In this document: one piece after another, positions 55,188 to 64,000 of the stretch | Numbering within the stretch: the stretch's first letter is position 1 | Layout of the letters: every line of letters begins with the position of its first letter | The notes under the pieces: generated by a model | Told to the model about the DNA's origin: nothing | Seen by the model: the letters and a program-made list of their open reading frames with translations, nothing else | Database searches by the model: none | Origin: Azospirillum sp. 412522 | GTDB taxonomy: Bacteria > Pseudomonadota > Alphaproteobacteria > Azospirillales > Azospirillaceae | Reading direction: 5' to 3' | DNA: 64,000 nt | Assembly (NCBI RefSeq): GCF_019805165.1 | Contig: NZ_RWIJ01000002.1 | Coordinates: 310,001 to 374,000, forward strand | Program-made: the position numbers and the translations under genes

Positions 55188-56870
55188 ATGGGCGCAGGGT
55201 GGGGCGCGGAATGGGGCGCGGGATGGGCCGCTTCGCATGGGCGGCCGGCCGAACGCTGGCTCGGCATCCTGGCGATTCCGCTGGCGCTCACGGTGTTCAT
55301 CGTCGACACCTTCACCGACATCGAAAGCGCCATCGCCGTCCTTTACGCCCTGGTGCTTCTCCTGGCCGCCACCGCGCTGCACCGGCGCGGCATCCTGCGC
55401 GCGGCGGGCGGCTGCGTGCTTCTGGCGGTTCTGTCCTTCCTCCTGTCGCACTGGCGGGACATGGACCTTTCGTCGGTCCTGCGCTGCGGCGTGGCGCTGG
55501 CGACCATCCTGATCACCGGGGCGCTGCTGGTGCGGGACCATGAATCTCGGGCGCTGCTGGTCCGGGCCAACAGCGCGCTGGCGCGCAGCGAGAGGCGCTA
55601 CCGCTGCATGTTCGAACAGGCGCGCATTTCCCTGTGGGAGCAGGATTTCACCGCGGTGACGGCGGCGCTCGACGCCCTGCGGGCGGGCGGGGTGACGGAT
55701 ATCGCCGTCCATTCGCAGCTGAATCCCGGCTGGGCACGCGAGCTGGGCGCGCTGATCCGCACCACCAACGTCAACGACGCCACCGTGGAAATGCTGGGCG
55801 CCGCCGGCCGGGCCGAAGTGCTGGGGGCGCTGGAGCGCTTCCTTCCCGCCGAGGACCCGGCGATGGCGCAGGTCCTGCTGGCGCTTTGGGAAGGCCGCGA
55901 CCGCTTCGAAGGGCGGGCGCGGCTGATCGCCGCCGACGGACGCGCCCTGACGGTGCTGCTGGGCATCAGCTTTCCAGACGACGGAGTCGGCTTCGATCAG
56001 GTCGTGGTCAGCGTCGTCGACATCACCCAGCGCGAACGCACGCAGGAAGCGCTGCTGGCGGCCCAGGCCGAGCTTGCCCGCGCCGCGCGCGCCGCCACGC
56101 TCGGCGCATTGTCGGCCTCCATCGCCCACGAGCTGAACCAGCCACTGGGCGCGATCGTGCTGAACGCACAGGCCTGCCTGCGCTGGCTCCGCCGTGATCC
56201 GCCGGACGTCGACACAGGCGCCAAGGCGGTGGACCGCATCGTCCGCGACGGAAAACGGGCGGCCGACATCGTGCAGCGGACGCGCGGCATGCTGGTCAAG
56301 GACACCCGGTGCGACGAGACCATCGACCTGCGTCAGCTGGTCGACGAGGTGGCGATGCTGCTGGAGCGCGAGCTGTCGGTCGCCGCGGCCGTCCTGGTCA
56401 CCGATTTCGCCTCCGCTCCCCCCTCGGTGCGGGGCAGCCGGGTCGGCTTGCAGCAGGTGCTGATCAACCTCGTCACCAACGGCCTGCACGCCATGGCCGA
56501 GGCGGGCGGCACCCGGCGCGAACTGACCGTTGCCGTGGACGGCTCCTGCGACGGAACGCAGGTGAGGGTGACCGTGCGGGACCGCGGCAAGGGCATCGAC
56601 GAGGGCAGTCTGGCCCATCTGTTCGATCCCTTCTTCACCACCCGGCCGGACGGCATGGGGATGGGGCTCGCCATCTGCCGCTCCACCATCGAGTCCTGCG
56701 GCGGAACCCTGACCGCCTACAACCATGCGGAGGGTGGGGCGGTGTTCGAGTTCACCATCCCGGCGGCACAGCTCCCGGCCCCGACCCCGACCCTGGCCCC
56801 GACCCTGGCCCCGCACCCGCCATCCGCCGTTGCGCCGGCCGCCCCGCTGACTCCGGCACGAGAGGACTGA
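55188..56870 (+). CDS. Membrane PAS-domain sensor histidine kinase
   Basis: The 560-residue kinase has a Gly/Trp-rich start (GAGWGAEWGAGWAA), about four hydrophobic segments to residue 115, a PAS-like domain with an unusual insert (about 140-290), the HisKA box with His314 in SIAHELNQPLGAI and an ATPase domain ending in PDGMGMGLAICRS. A tandem PTLAPTLAP tail ends it. The architecture matches the sensor partner of FixJ-type regulators, and such a regulator begins 5 bases after its stop. The input is unknown. Confidence 0.9.
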   Translation: MGAGWGAEWGAGWAASHGRPAERWLGILAIPLALTVFIVDTFTDIESAIAVLYALVLLLAATALHRRGILRAAGGCVLLAVLSFLLSHWRDMDLSSVLRCGVALATILITGALLVRDHESRALLVRANSALARSERRYRCMFEQARISLWEQDFTAVTAALDALRAGGVTDIAVHSQLNPGWARELGALIRTTNVNDATVEMLGAAGRAEVLGALERFLPAEDPAMAQVLLALWEGRDRFEGRARLIAADGRALTVLLGISFPDDGVGFDQVVVSVVDITQRERTQEALLAAQAELARAARAATLGALSASIAHELNQPLGAIVLNAQACLRWLRRDPPDVDTGAKAVDRIVRDGKRAADIVQRTRGMLVKDTRCDETIDLRQLVDEVAMLLERELSVAAAVLVTDFASAPPSVRGSRVGLQQVLINLVTNGLHAMAEAGGTRRELTVAVDGSCDGTQVRVTVRDRGKGIDEGSLAHLFDPFFTTRPDGMGMGLAICRSTIESCGGTLTAYNHAEGGAVFEFTIPAAQLPAPTPTLAPTLAPHPPSAVAPAAPLTPARED

Positions 56871-56875
56871 CCGCC

Positions 56876-57529
56876 ATGCCCCCGAAAGCCGCCTCGTCGT
56901 CCGTTCAGGATTCCGTCAAGGATGATCCGCTGGTTCTGATCGTCGACGACGACGACGGCATGCGGGAGGCGGTGGTCGACCTTCTGCAATCCGTCGGCAT
57001 CGAAAGCCGCGCGTTCGGCAGCACGGCCGAGCTGTTGGACGCGGCGGTTCCCGACCGGCCGGGCTGCCTGATCCTCGACGTGCGGCTTCCCGGCCTGGGC
57101 GGGCTGGAGTTCCAGACGAGGCTGGAAAGCCTGGGCATTGCGCTCCCCATCATCTTCATGACCGGGTTCGCCGACGTGCCGATGTCGGTCCGGGCGATGA
57201 AGGCCGGAGCGACGGACTTCCTCATCAAGCCGTTCCGCGACCAGGACATGCTGGACGCGGTGGAATCCGCGATCGCCCGCGACCGCTCGCGGCGGCGCGA
57301 CCGGACGGCCGCGATGACGGTGGAGACGCTGGCGGCGACCCTGACCCCGCGGGAGCGCGAGGTGATGGCCGAAGTGGTCAAGGGCCGGCTGAACAAGCAG
57401 ATCGCCGGCGATCTCGGCATCAGCGAGGTGACGGTGAAGCTCCATCGCGGCAAGGTGATGCGGAAGATGCAGGTGCGCTCGGTCGCCGACCTCGTCCGCA
57501 AGGCGGAGGTGCTGGATCACGAGGGGTGA
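56876..57529 (+). CDS. FixJ/NarL-type response regulator
   Basis: The 217-residue regulator has a receiver domain (phospho-Asp68 in CLILDVRLPGLGG, Lys in IKPFRD) and a LuxR-type helix-turn-helix (LTPREREVMAEVVKG, then ISEVTVKLHRGKVMRKM). It is the cognate partner of the kinase 5 bases upstream. The longer frame from 56309 lies within the kinase gene and is not used. AGAGGA lies 10 bases before the ATG. Confidence 0.92.
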   Translation: MPPKAASSSVQDSVKDDPLVLIVDDDDGMREAVVDLLQSVGIESRAFGSTAELLDAAVPDRPGCLILDVRLPGLGGLEFQTRLESLGIALPIIFMTGFADVPMSVRAMKAGATDFLIKPFRDQDMLDAVESAIARDRSRRRDRTAAMTVETLAATLTPREREVMAEVVKGRLNKQIAGDLGISEVTVKLHRGKVMRKMQVRSVADLVRKAEVLDHEG

Positions 57530-57665
57530 CGGCCCCGCTCCGGTCTTCCCGAGGCTCTGGCCCAAAGGCTCTAGACCTAGGTGTGGTATCTCCGGCCTGA
57601 CCCGTCCGGATAGGATGCGCATGGCGCCAGGGACCGGCGCCCCTATTCGGTCGAGGCATCACGAC

Positions 57666-58040
57666 GTGTCCAACGCACCCCTGATAGCGGTGGTCGATGA
57701 CGACGAGGCGATCCGCGAGGCGCTGGACGATCTGCTGCAGTCCGTCGGCTTCCGTTGTCTGTCCTTTGTCTCCGCCGAGGATTTTCTGACCCGCGCCGAC
57801 CAGTCGGGCATCGCCTGCATCATCCTGGACGTGCGCATGCCCGGCCTGTCGGGGCTGGAGTTGCAGGACCGGTTGAACACCGACGGCGGCGGACATCCGC
57901 CGATCCTGTTCATGACCTCCTACGCCGACGACACCACGCGGCGGCGCGCGATGGGCGGCGGGGCCCGCGACGTCCTGGGCAAGCCGGTCGATGCCCACAT
58001 CCTGATCGAGTCCCTGAACAGCGCCATCGCCGCGGGGTAA
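57666..58040 (+). CDS. Single-domain response regulator (CheY-like)
   Basis: The protein is a receiver domain of about 124 residues without an output domain. The phospho-Asp is Asp55 in CIILDVRMPGLSG, with the acid pair DDDE at 11-14 and the Lys in GKPVDA near 104. I choose the GTG at 57666, as family members open close to NAPLIAVVDDD. An ATG at 57615 would add 17 residues. It may act as a phosphate shuttle between the kinases of this island. Confidence 0.8.
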   Translation: MSNAPLIAVVDDDEAIREALDDLLQSVGFRCLSFVSAEDFLTRADQSGIACIILDVRMPGLSGLELQDRLNTDGGGHPPILFMTSYADDTTRRRAMGGGARDVLGKPVDAHILIESLNSAIAAG

Positions 58041-58348
58041 CGCTGCCGGACGAGGCGCGCTCGCCCTCCGGCACCCCACCGGGTGGAAGGCCGGCGCAGC
58101 CGGGGTGCGGCATCGTCGGCACTCCCTCTTCTGATCGCTTGTGCTCGGTCGGACGCACGATGACGCTGGCTGTCCGGGAAGCCCCCAGTTCGAAGGGATC
58201 AGCCGGGTGGCGGGCGGGCCAAATCGCGATCGGACGGCAGCATTCGGCTTTTCTGACGGTTGAGGGTGGAGCAGGACCGGACGGGAGACGGAGCAATGAC
58301 GGTCGCGGCGGTCGCATCCCACAGCACCAGGGCCGGGATCGGAACGCC
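58041..58348. other. Gap before hybrid kinase, no feature recognised
   Basis: These 308 GC-rich bases carry no credible frame, no strong hairpin and no promoter consensus that I could identify. They must hold the promoter of the hybrid kinase unless it is read through from the single-domain regulator. Confidence 0.4.
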
Positions 58349-60958
58349 ATGAGCTTCCTGACCCGCCTGCTTCTGCTCGTGTCGCTGGCCCTGGTTCCGA
58401 TCTGCGCCCTGGAGGTGTGGAACCAGATCGACCTGCGCCGCCAGCGTTCGGAGGAGATCCACGAGCATGCCCGTCAACTGCTCGGCCTGCTCGGCGGCGA
58501 GCAGGTGCGCCTCGTCGAAGGCGTCCGCCAGATGCTGGAACTGCTGGCGGAAACATCGGCCGCCCAGTCCCTCGACGCCGCGGCCTGTCAGGAGCTGCTG
58601 GCCCGCACCGGCAAGCGGATACCGGAATACCTGACGATCAATCTCGCCGGTCCCGACGGTGTCATCCTCTGTTCCACCGACCTCGGCCTGCCTGGACGGG
58701 ACATCGCCGACCGGACGCATGTCCGCGCCGCCCTGGAAAGCGGAGGCTTCGCCGTCGGCGAGTTCATCCGGCGGCGGAACAGCGGCAGGCCCGCGATGCC
58801 GTTCGGCCTGCCGATCCGCGGCAACGGTGCCGGCAGCCCGCCGGTCGGGGTGGTGACGGCGCTGATCGATCTCAGCTGGCTCGAACGCTATCTCTCCGAA
58901 CACCCGCTTCCCGACAATGCCGCGCTGCTGGTGGCCGACAGCAACGGCATCGTGCTTGCCCATGCGCCGGCAAGGCCGGGGACCGTGGGCACCGCGCTTC
59001 CGGAACGCTTCCGTCCCCTGCTGGACGCCGACGCGGTCGGTACCTCCCAATTGATGGGGATCGATGGCATCGAGCGGGTGTTCGCCTATGTTCCGCTGTC
59101 CGCCGGGGTCCGGCACATCTTCGTCGCCATCGGCATCGACCATGACGCGGCGATGGGCGGTATCGACGACACTCTCCAGCGGTCTCTGGTGTGGATCGCC
59201 GCCACCCTGCTGCTTGGATTGCTGGCGGCGTACGTGATCGCCAAGCGGCATCTCTACAACCCCATGGCAGCGCTGATCTCGGCGACCGCAAGCTGGCGGG
59301 CCGGCGACCGCTCCGCCCGCGTCGGCGCGGTGGATGGCCCCGAAATGAGCCGTCTCGGGCTTGCCTTCGATGCGCTGGTCGAGGATCTCGAACGGCAGAT
59401 GCAGGCCAATGAGGAGGCGTCCGCCGCGCTGCGGGCCAGCGAGGAACGGTTTCGCGTTCTGGTGGAGAACGCGCCGCACATGATGTGGGTGAACCGTCCC
59501 GACGGCACGCTGGAATTCGTCAACGCCGCGTTCCGCTCCTACACCGGCCGCATGACGGTCGAGGCGGACCGCATGTCCGATCTCCATCCGGACGATGTCG
59601 CCCGGATTCAGGCGGTACGGGGTCCCGCCATCGTCGCCGGCGCACCGCACGAATATGAACTGCGCCTGCGCCGGGCCGACGGAGCCTACCGATGGCATCT
59701 CAGCCGCACCCATCCGATCCACCAGGGAGGACGGATCATCGCGTGGTTCGGCGGCGCCGTCGATATCCACGACATCCACCGCGCCCGCGATCTGGCCGAG
59801 GAGGCCGGGCGCTCCAAGAGCCGCTTCCTGGCCGCGGCCAGCCACGATCTGCGCCAGCCCATGCAGTCGATCCTGCTGTTCGCCGAAGTGCTCCGCCCGC
59901 ATCTGGCCGAGGGTCCCGGTCTCGAGGCGCTTGCCCGTCTCCAGCATGGGCTGGAAATCCTCAAAGGGCTGCTGGACGGCCTGCTCGACATCTCCCGCCT
60001 CGACGCCGGCATCGTGGCGCCGCAGCTGGAGGAGTTCCGCATATCGGAGCTGCTGAGGAGCCTGGACGACGCCTATGCCCCTGTCGCGCAGGAGAAGGGC
60101 CTGGAGTGGCAGGTCCCGCCTTGCCATGCGGTGGTCCGCAGCGACCGCGTCCTGCTTGGCCGCATGCTGCGCAATCTGGTGGAGAACGCCATCCGCTACA
60201 CCGACCGGGGCGGAGTTTCGGTGGAATGCACCCTGCAAGCCGGCCATCTCCTGATCGGGATCGCCGACAGCGGATGCGGGATCCCGGCCGATCAGATCGA
60301 CCGCGTCTTCGAGGAGCTGTATCAGGTCGACAATCCCGAGCGGGACCGCAACCAGGGGCTGGGCCTCGGGCTGGCGATCGTCCGCCGCCTGTCCGGTCTG
60401 CTCGACCATCCCGTCGCGGTGCGCTCGCAACCCGGCCAGGGCTCCCTGTTCAGCATCGCGGTGCCGCTCGCGACGGGGGTCTGCGCTCCGGAGCCTCCGC
60501 CTGCGGAGATGGCGCCGGCACCGCCGGAACGGGGGGAGCAGCGGTTCGCGGTGGTGATCGACGACGATCCGATCGTGCTCGCCGGGATGGAGAGCATCCT
60601 TCGCGCCTGGAGGTTCGACGTGATCGCCGCCGATTCGACCGACCTCGCGGTGGAGAGCCTGGAGCGGGACGGGCGCCGGCCGGACATCCTCGTCGTCGAT
60701 TACCGCCTGAGGGACAAGCGCATCGGAACGGAGGCCATCCTCCGCATCCGGGAGATGCACGATCCCGGCGTTCCCGGCCTGATCGTCACCGGCGAGATCG
60801 GCACCCAGCCGCAGAACGATGCCCTCATCCACGGATTCGGCCTGCTGCACAAGCCGGTCACCCCACGCAGCCTCGCCGCGGCGGTCAGCCGCCACCTGGC
60901 GAGAGGTGACGGCCCCCCGCGCTCCGCTGTCGCCGACTGGCCTTCGGCCGGCCGCTGA
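58349..60958 (+). CDS. Hybrid sensor histidine kinase with PDC, HAMP, PAS and C-terminal receiver
   Basis: This 869-residue protein has a membrane helix at residues 3-20, a periplasmic PDC/dCache sensor to about 275, a second helix (SLVWIAATLLLGLLAAYVIA), a HAMP-like region and a PAS domain (about 365-485, FRVLVENAPHMMWVNRPDGT). HisKA with His499 in ASHDLRQPMQS, the ATPase domain and a receiver with Asp784 in ILVVDYRLRD complete it. The HDLRQP box and C-terminal receiver are typical of hybrid kinases that pass phosphate to a regulator elsewhere. The single-domain receiver upstream is a possible partner. Confidence 0.9.
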   Translation: MSFLTRLLLLVSLALVPICALEVWNQIDLRRQRSEEIHEHARQLLGLLGGEQVRLVEGVRQMLELLAETSAAQSLDAAACQELLARTGKRIPEYLTINLAGPDGVILCSTDLGLPGRDIADRTHVRAALESGGFAVGEFIRRRNSGRPAMPFGLPIRGNGAGSPPVGVVTALIDLSWLERYLSEHPLPDNAALLVADSNGIVLAHAPARPGTVGTALPERFRPLLDADAVGTSQLMGIDGIERVFAYVPLSAGVRHIFVAIGIDHDAAMGGIDDTLQRSLVWIAATLLLGLLAAYVIAKRHLYNPMAALISATASWRAGDRSARVGAVDGPEMSRLGLAFDALVEDLERQMQANEEASAALRASEERFRVLVENAPHMMWVNRPDGTLEFVNAAFRSYTGRMTVEADRMSDLHPDDVARIQAVRGPAIVAGAPHEYELRLRRADGAYRWHLSRTHPIHQGGRIIAWFGGAVDIHDIHRARDLAEEAGRSKSRFLAAASHDLRQPMQSILLFAEVLRPHLAEGPGLEALARLQHGLEILKGLLDGLLDISRLDAGIVAPQLEEFRISELLRSLDDAYAPVAQEKGLEWQVPPCHAVVRSDRVLLGRMLRNLVENAIRYTDRGGVSVECTLQAGHLLIGIADSGCGIPADQIDRVFEELYQVDNPERDRNQGLGLGLAIVRRLSGLLDHPVAVRSQPGQGSLFSIAVPLATGVCAPEPPPAEMAPAPPERGEQRFAVVIDDDPIVLAGMESILRAWRFDVIAADSTDLAVESLERDGRRPDILVVDYRLRDKRIGTEAILRIREMHDPGVPGLIVTGEIGTQPQNDALIHGFGLLHKPVTPRSLAAAVSRHLARGDGPPRSAVADWPSAGR

Positions 60959-61112
60959 TCAGTTGCGAAGCCCGCGGCCGCGGCCCCGACGCGGCTCCGA
61001 CGGCCCCGCATGGCCGGCCGTGCCGGGCCTATTTTCGAGGCGTCACCGGCCCCGACGGAACAATTTCCCGGCGCCGGGTTTGTCAACAGACACGGAAGTT
61101 AAGGAGCCTTTG

Positions 61113-62606
61113 GTGCCTAAGCCGATCCCGATCGAAAAAGTGCAGACCGGAATTCCCGAATTCGACCTGATTTTGCGTGGCGGCCTGCCACGTGGGCGAA
61201 TACACCTGTTGGAGGGAGCACCGGGTACGGGAAAGACAACCATCGCTCTGCAGCTTCTGATCCAGACGCGGGGCGACGGCAAGAGGGGGCTCTACATCAC
61301 CCTGTCGGAAACCGCGAAGGAGCTGGAGGCGACCGCCGCCAGCCATGGCTGGTCGCTGGACGGCTTCGCGGTGTTCGACATCGTGCCCATCGAAGCGCAG
61401 CTGGACCGCCAGCAGAGCGTGCTCTACCCGTCGGAGGTGGAGCTGGGTGAAACCGTGCGCCTGATCATCGACCGGATCGAAGCCGAGAATCCGGAAGTGG
61501 TGGTGATCGACACCGTGTCGGAACTGCGGCTGCTCGCCCAGGACCAGCTCGGCTACCGCCGGCAGATCCTGGCACTCAAGCAGTTCCTGCAGGGCCGTCG
61601 CTGCACCACCCTGATCCTGGACGATCTGACCCATGACGACGGCACGACGGATCTGCACAGTCTGGCGCACAGCGTGATCGTGCTGGAGCAGATCGAAAGG
61701 ACCTATGGCGCGGCCCGCCGCCGCCTGCGCATCGCCAAGATGCGGGGCGCCGACTATCAGAGCGGCTGGCATGATTTCGCCATCACCAGGGAAAATGTCC
61801 TGGTCTTCCCCAGCCTGATCGCCGAGGAGCACCGGACCGACTTCGAGCCGGCCACCGTGGAAAGCGGCCTGCCGTCGCTGGACGATCTGATGGGCGGCGG
61901 CCTGACGCAGGGGACAACGACGATCCTTGTCGGACCATCGGGAGTCGGCAAATCGTCCATCGCCCTGCAATATGTCACCGCCGCGGTGAGGCGAGGTGAA
62001 CATGCCGCCTATTTCTCGTTCGACGAAAATTTCAAGACGCTGGAACAGCGCAGCGTCGCGCTCGGAATCGACATCGCCGAAGCGGTGCACCGGAACCGCG
62101 TCGGCTGGCAGCGCGCCAACCCGTCCCGCCTGTCGCCCGGCCAGTTCGTCTGGCAGGTGCGCCGCGAGGTCGAGGACCGCGACGCCCGCATCGTGGTGAT
62201 CGACAGCCTGAATTCCTACCTCAGCACCATGCCGGAGGAGCAGGCGCTGACGCTTCAGATGCACGAGCTGCTGACCTACCTGAACAACAAGGGCGTGGTG
62301 ACCATCCTGATCCTGGCCCAGCAGGGGATCGTCGGCGATGTCCAGAATCCGGTCGACCTCTCCTTCATGAGCGACACCGTCGTGCTGCTGCGCTTCTTCG
62401 AAGCCGGCGGCGAGGTGCGCAAGGCGATTTCGGTGGTCAAGAAGCGTACCGGCATCCACGAACTGTCGATCCGCGAATTCCGGCTTTTCCCCGATGGGAT
62501 GCAGGTCGGACCGAAGCTGATGGAGTTCCACGGCGTGCTGACGGGGGTGCCCGAATACAAGGGTTCGAACGACCCGTTGCTCAACGGCTTGGCCGAGACC
62601 GGTTGA
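61113..62606 (+). CDS. KaiC-like double-RecA ATPase
   Basis: The 497-residue protein starts with GTG at 61113 (AAGGAG 6 bases upstream). It has two RecA-type domains, with Walker A motifs GAPGTGKTT (residues 35-43) and GPSGVGKSS near 274, and the KaiC signatures TGIPEFDLILRGGLPRG and SGLPSLDDLMGGGLTQG. The two phosphosites of cyanobacterial KaiC (Ser431, Thr432, from memory) align with Ser-Phe in VDLSFMSDTVVLL, so only the serine is kept. No KaiA or KaiB is present. It is followed after 3 bases by a kinase gene, which suggests a role in signalling rather than a clock. Confidence 0.9.
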   Translation: MPKPIPIEKVQTGIPEFDLILRGGLPRGRIHLLEGAPGTGKTTIALQLLIQTRGDGKRGLYITLSETAKELEATAASHGWSLDGFAVFDIVPIEAQLDRQQSVLYPSEVELGETVRLIIDRIEAENPEVVVIDTVSELRLLAQDQLGYRRQILALKQFLQGRRCTTLILDDLTHDDGTTDLHSLAHSVIVLEQIERTYGAARRRLRIAKMRGADYQSGWHDFAITRENVLVFPSLIAEEHRTDFEPATVESGLPSLDDLMGGGLTQGTTTILVGPSGVGKSSIALQYVTAAVRRGEHAAYFSFDENFKTLEQRSVALGIDIAEAVHRNRVGWQRANPSRLSPGQFVWQVRREVEDRDARIVVIDSLNSYLSTMPEEQALTLQMHELLTYLNNKGVVTILILAQQGIVGDVQNPVDLSFMSDTVVLLRFFEAGGEVRKAISVVKKRTGIHELSIREFRLFPDGMQVGPKLMEFHGVLTGVPEYKGSNDPLLNGLAETG

Positions 62607-62609
62607 TCG

Positions 62610-64000
62610 ATGCCGATGCGCGCGTCCATTCTCGTCCTGGCACCCGAAGGGCGGGATGCCGAGGTGATCGGCTCGGTGCTGGCGGAGGTCGGTCTGGCGA
62701 CACGGTCCTGTGCCGACATGCCGGAGCTTTGCCGGGCCCTCGGCGACGAGACCACGGCCCTGGTGCTCTCCGAAGGGGCGCTGACCGATGTGACGCTGCT
62801 GGGCGCCTGGCTGAAGGACCAGCCGCGCTGGTCGGATCTGCCCATCGTGATCCTGACGTCGCGGCGCAGCCGTCTGGCCGGGCGGGGCAGGCTGGCCTTC
62901 TTCCAGTCGCTCGGCAACGTCACCCTGCTGGACCGGCCGCTGCACCGCGAGGCGTTGCAGAGCGCCGCGCAGGCCGCCGCGCGCGGCCGGGCGCATCAGT
63001 ACCGGACCCGCAGCCATCTCGACGAGATCACCCGGGCCTCCAGCCGGCTGGAGGAGCGGGTCGAGGAGCGGACGCGGGAATTGCAGGCCGAAATGACGGA
63101 TCGCCGGCGGGCGGAGGCGGCCCTGCATCAGGCGCAGAAGATGGAGGCGCTGGGACAGCTGACCGGCGGCGTCGCCCACGATTTCAACAACCTGCTCCAG
63201 GGCGTCGTCAGCTGCCTTGCCGTCCTGGCCCCCACGGTGCCCGACGGCATCCCGCGCGAACTGTTCGACGCGGCGAACCGGTCCATCGAGCGGGGGGCAC
63301 GGCTGACCCAGTCGCTGCTGTCCTTCGCGCGGCGCCAGACCCTGATGCCGGAACCGACCGACCTGGGGGATCTGCTGTCCGGCATGGGCACTCTGGTGGA
63401 GCGCGCGCTGGGCGGATTGATCGACATCGCCATCAAGGTGGAGCCCGGACTTCCGGCGGCGCTGATCGACCAGGCGCAGCTCGAATCCGCCATCCTGAAC
63501 CTCGTCATCAACGCCCGCGACGCGATGCCGGAGGGCGGACGTCTGTCCCTGACCGCTTTCGTCGCCCAAATCTGCGGTGGCGAAGAGACAGGCGATTCCG
63601 AAAGCGGGCCGGAGGCGCTGCCGCCCGGAACCTATGTGGCGATCAGGGTCGAGGATACCGGCACCGGCATCGACCCGGCGGTGCTGCCGCATGTCTTCGA
63701 ACCCTTCTTCACCACCAAGCCGGTCGACAAGGGGTCCGGTCTCGGGCTGTCGATGGTCCATGGCATGGCGACCCAGTCCGGCGGCGGCGTCCATATCGAC
63801 AGCACGCCCGGCGTCGGAACCGCGATCACCTTGTACCTGCCGAGCGTCGCCGCGGTTCCCGCCACGGCCGATAACAGCGGTCCCGTGGCCGTATCCGCCG
63901 GCGGGCGCACCATCCTGCTGGTGGAGGACGATGCGATCGTGCGGCTGGGCACGATGGCGATGCTGGAGAATCTTGGATACCATGTCATCGAGGCCGACGG
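62610..64000 (+). CDS. Sensor histidine kinase with N-terminal pseudo-receiver and C-terminal receiver, partial
   Basis: The 463 codons in the window start MPMRASILVLAPEG. The first 130 residues form a receiver-like domain in which the phospho-Asp position reads LVLSEGALTD, so a phosphate cannot be taken there. A coiled coil (SRLEERVEERTRELQAEM), HisKA with His190 in GGVAHDFNNLLQG and an ATPase domain ending KGSGLGLSMVHGM follow. The beginning of a receiver (RTILLVEDDAIVRLG) runs past the window end. It is in one operon with the KaiC-like gene, 3 bases upstream. Confidence 0.9.
   Translation, partial: MPMRASILVLAPEGRDAEVIGSVLAEVGLATRSCADMPELCRALGDETTALVLSEGALTDVTLLGAWLKDQPRWSDLPIVILTSRRSRLAGRGRLAFFQSLGNVTLLDRPLHREALQSAAQAAARGRAHQYRTRSHLDEITRASSRLEERVEERTRELQAEMTDRRRAEAALHQAQKMEALGQLTGGVAHDFNNLLQGVVSCLAVLAPTVPDGIPRELFDAANRSIERGARLTQSLLSFARRQTLMPEPTDLGDLLSGMGTLVERALGGLIDIAIKVEPGLPAALIDQAQLESAILNLVINARDAMPEGGRLSLTAFVAQICGGEETGDSESGPEALPPGTYVAIRVEDTGTGIDPAVLPHVFEPFFTTKPVDKGSGLGLSMVHGMATQSGGGVHIDSTPGVGTAITLYLPSVAAVPATADNSGPVAVSAGGRTILLVEDDAIVRLGTMAMLENLGYHVIEAD

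Overview
The window is 64 kb of GC-rich DNA with dense, mostly co-oriented genes. The gene families present (paired PDC/PAS histidine kinases with FixJ-type regulators, two methyl-accepting chemotaxis proteins, a KaiC-like ATPase, DctA/DctB/DctD, a nag/PTS cluster with a NagF-type fusion) suggest a free-living or plant-associated alphaproteobacterium. Azospirillum or a close relative is my best guess. This rests on gene content and codon use, not on a marker gene. I saw no rRNA, tRNA, CRISPR array, transposase or replication origin.

Layout. 1-4.3 kb: a ribose/xylose-type sugar ABC transporter (ATPase, permease, start of the binding protein) divergent from a ROK repressor. 4.4-6.5 kb: a chemoreceptor. 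6.8-10.2 kb: a DUF6502/DUF5666-lipoprotein pair divergent from a transporter-like membrane protein that lacks an ATPase domain. 10.3-21.8 kb: an N-acetylglucosamine/amino-sugar island with an EIIA-HPr-EI fusion, two EIICB permeases, GlcN6P deaminase (SIS type), GlcNAc6P deacetylase, a HAD phosphatase, a GntR regulator and a MurQ-like etherase. Together these import and phosphorylate amino sugars and feed them towards fructose-6-P. 21.8-31.1 kb: a GntR (FCD) regulator divergent from a polyamine-type ABC transporter, a hydantoin/allantoin-racemase-like protein, a flavoprotein and an amidase. A good sigma-54 promoter and two TTGTGCACAA operators lie in the divergent region, which points to scavenging of an organic nitrogen compound. 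31.2-32.1 kb: a small protein followed by a frameshifted zeta-toxin gene. 32.1-38.4 kb: aspA-dctA-dctB-dctD behind a near-consensus sigma-54 promoter with two upstream dyads that look like DctD sites.

38.4-47 kb: a MOSC protein, a strikingly AT-rich gap, a second chemoreceptor (with its own sigma-54-like promoter), a hydroxypyruvate-isomerase-like protein, an oxidoreductase/LysR pair and an MFS/TetR pair. 47-55 kb: a four-gene molybdenum hydroxylase operon (cytochrome c, 2Fe-2S subunit, Moco subunit, FAD monooxygenase) resembling enzymes of N-heteroaromatic degradation, then an MBL-fold hydrolase and a mercuric-reductase-like flavoprotein. 55-64 kb: a signalling island with a PAS kinase, a FixJ-type regulator, a single-domain receiver, a hybrid PDC/PAS kinase, a double-domain KaiC-like ATPase and a kinase with a pseudo-receiver that runs off the window.

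The most distinctive findings are the sigma-54 architectures, the EIICBB with a dead second EIIB domain, the REP-like repeat pair inside the ABC operon, the broken zeta toxin, the ATPase-less exporter domain and the KaiC/kinase pair.
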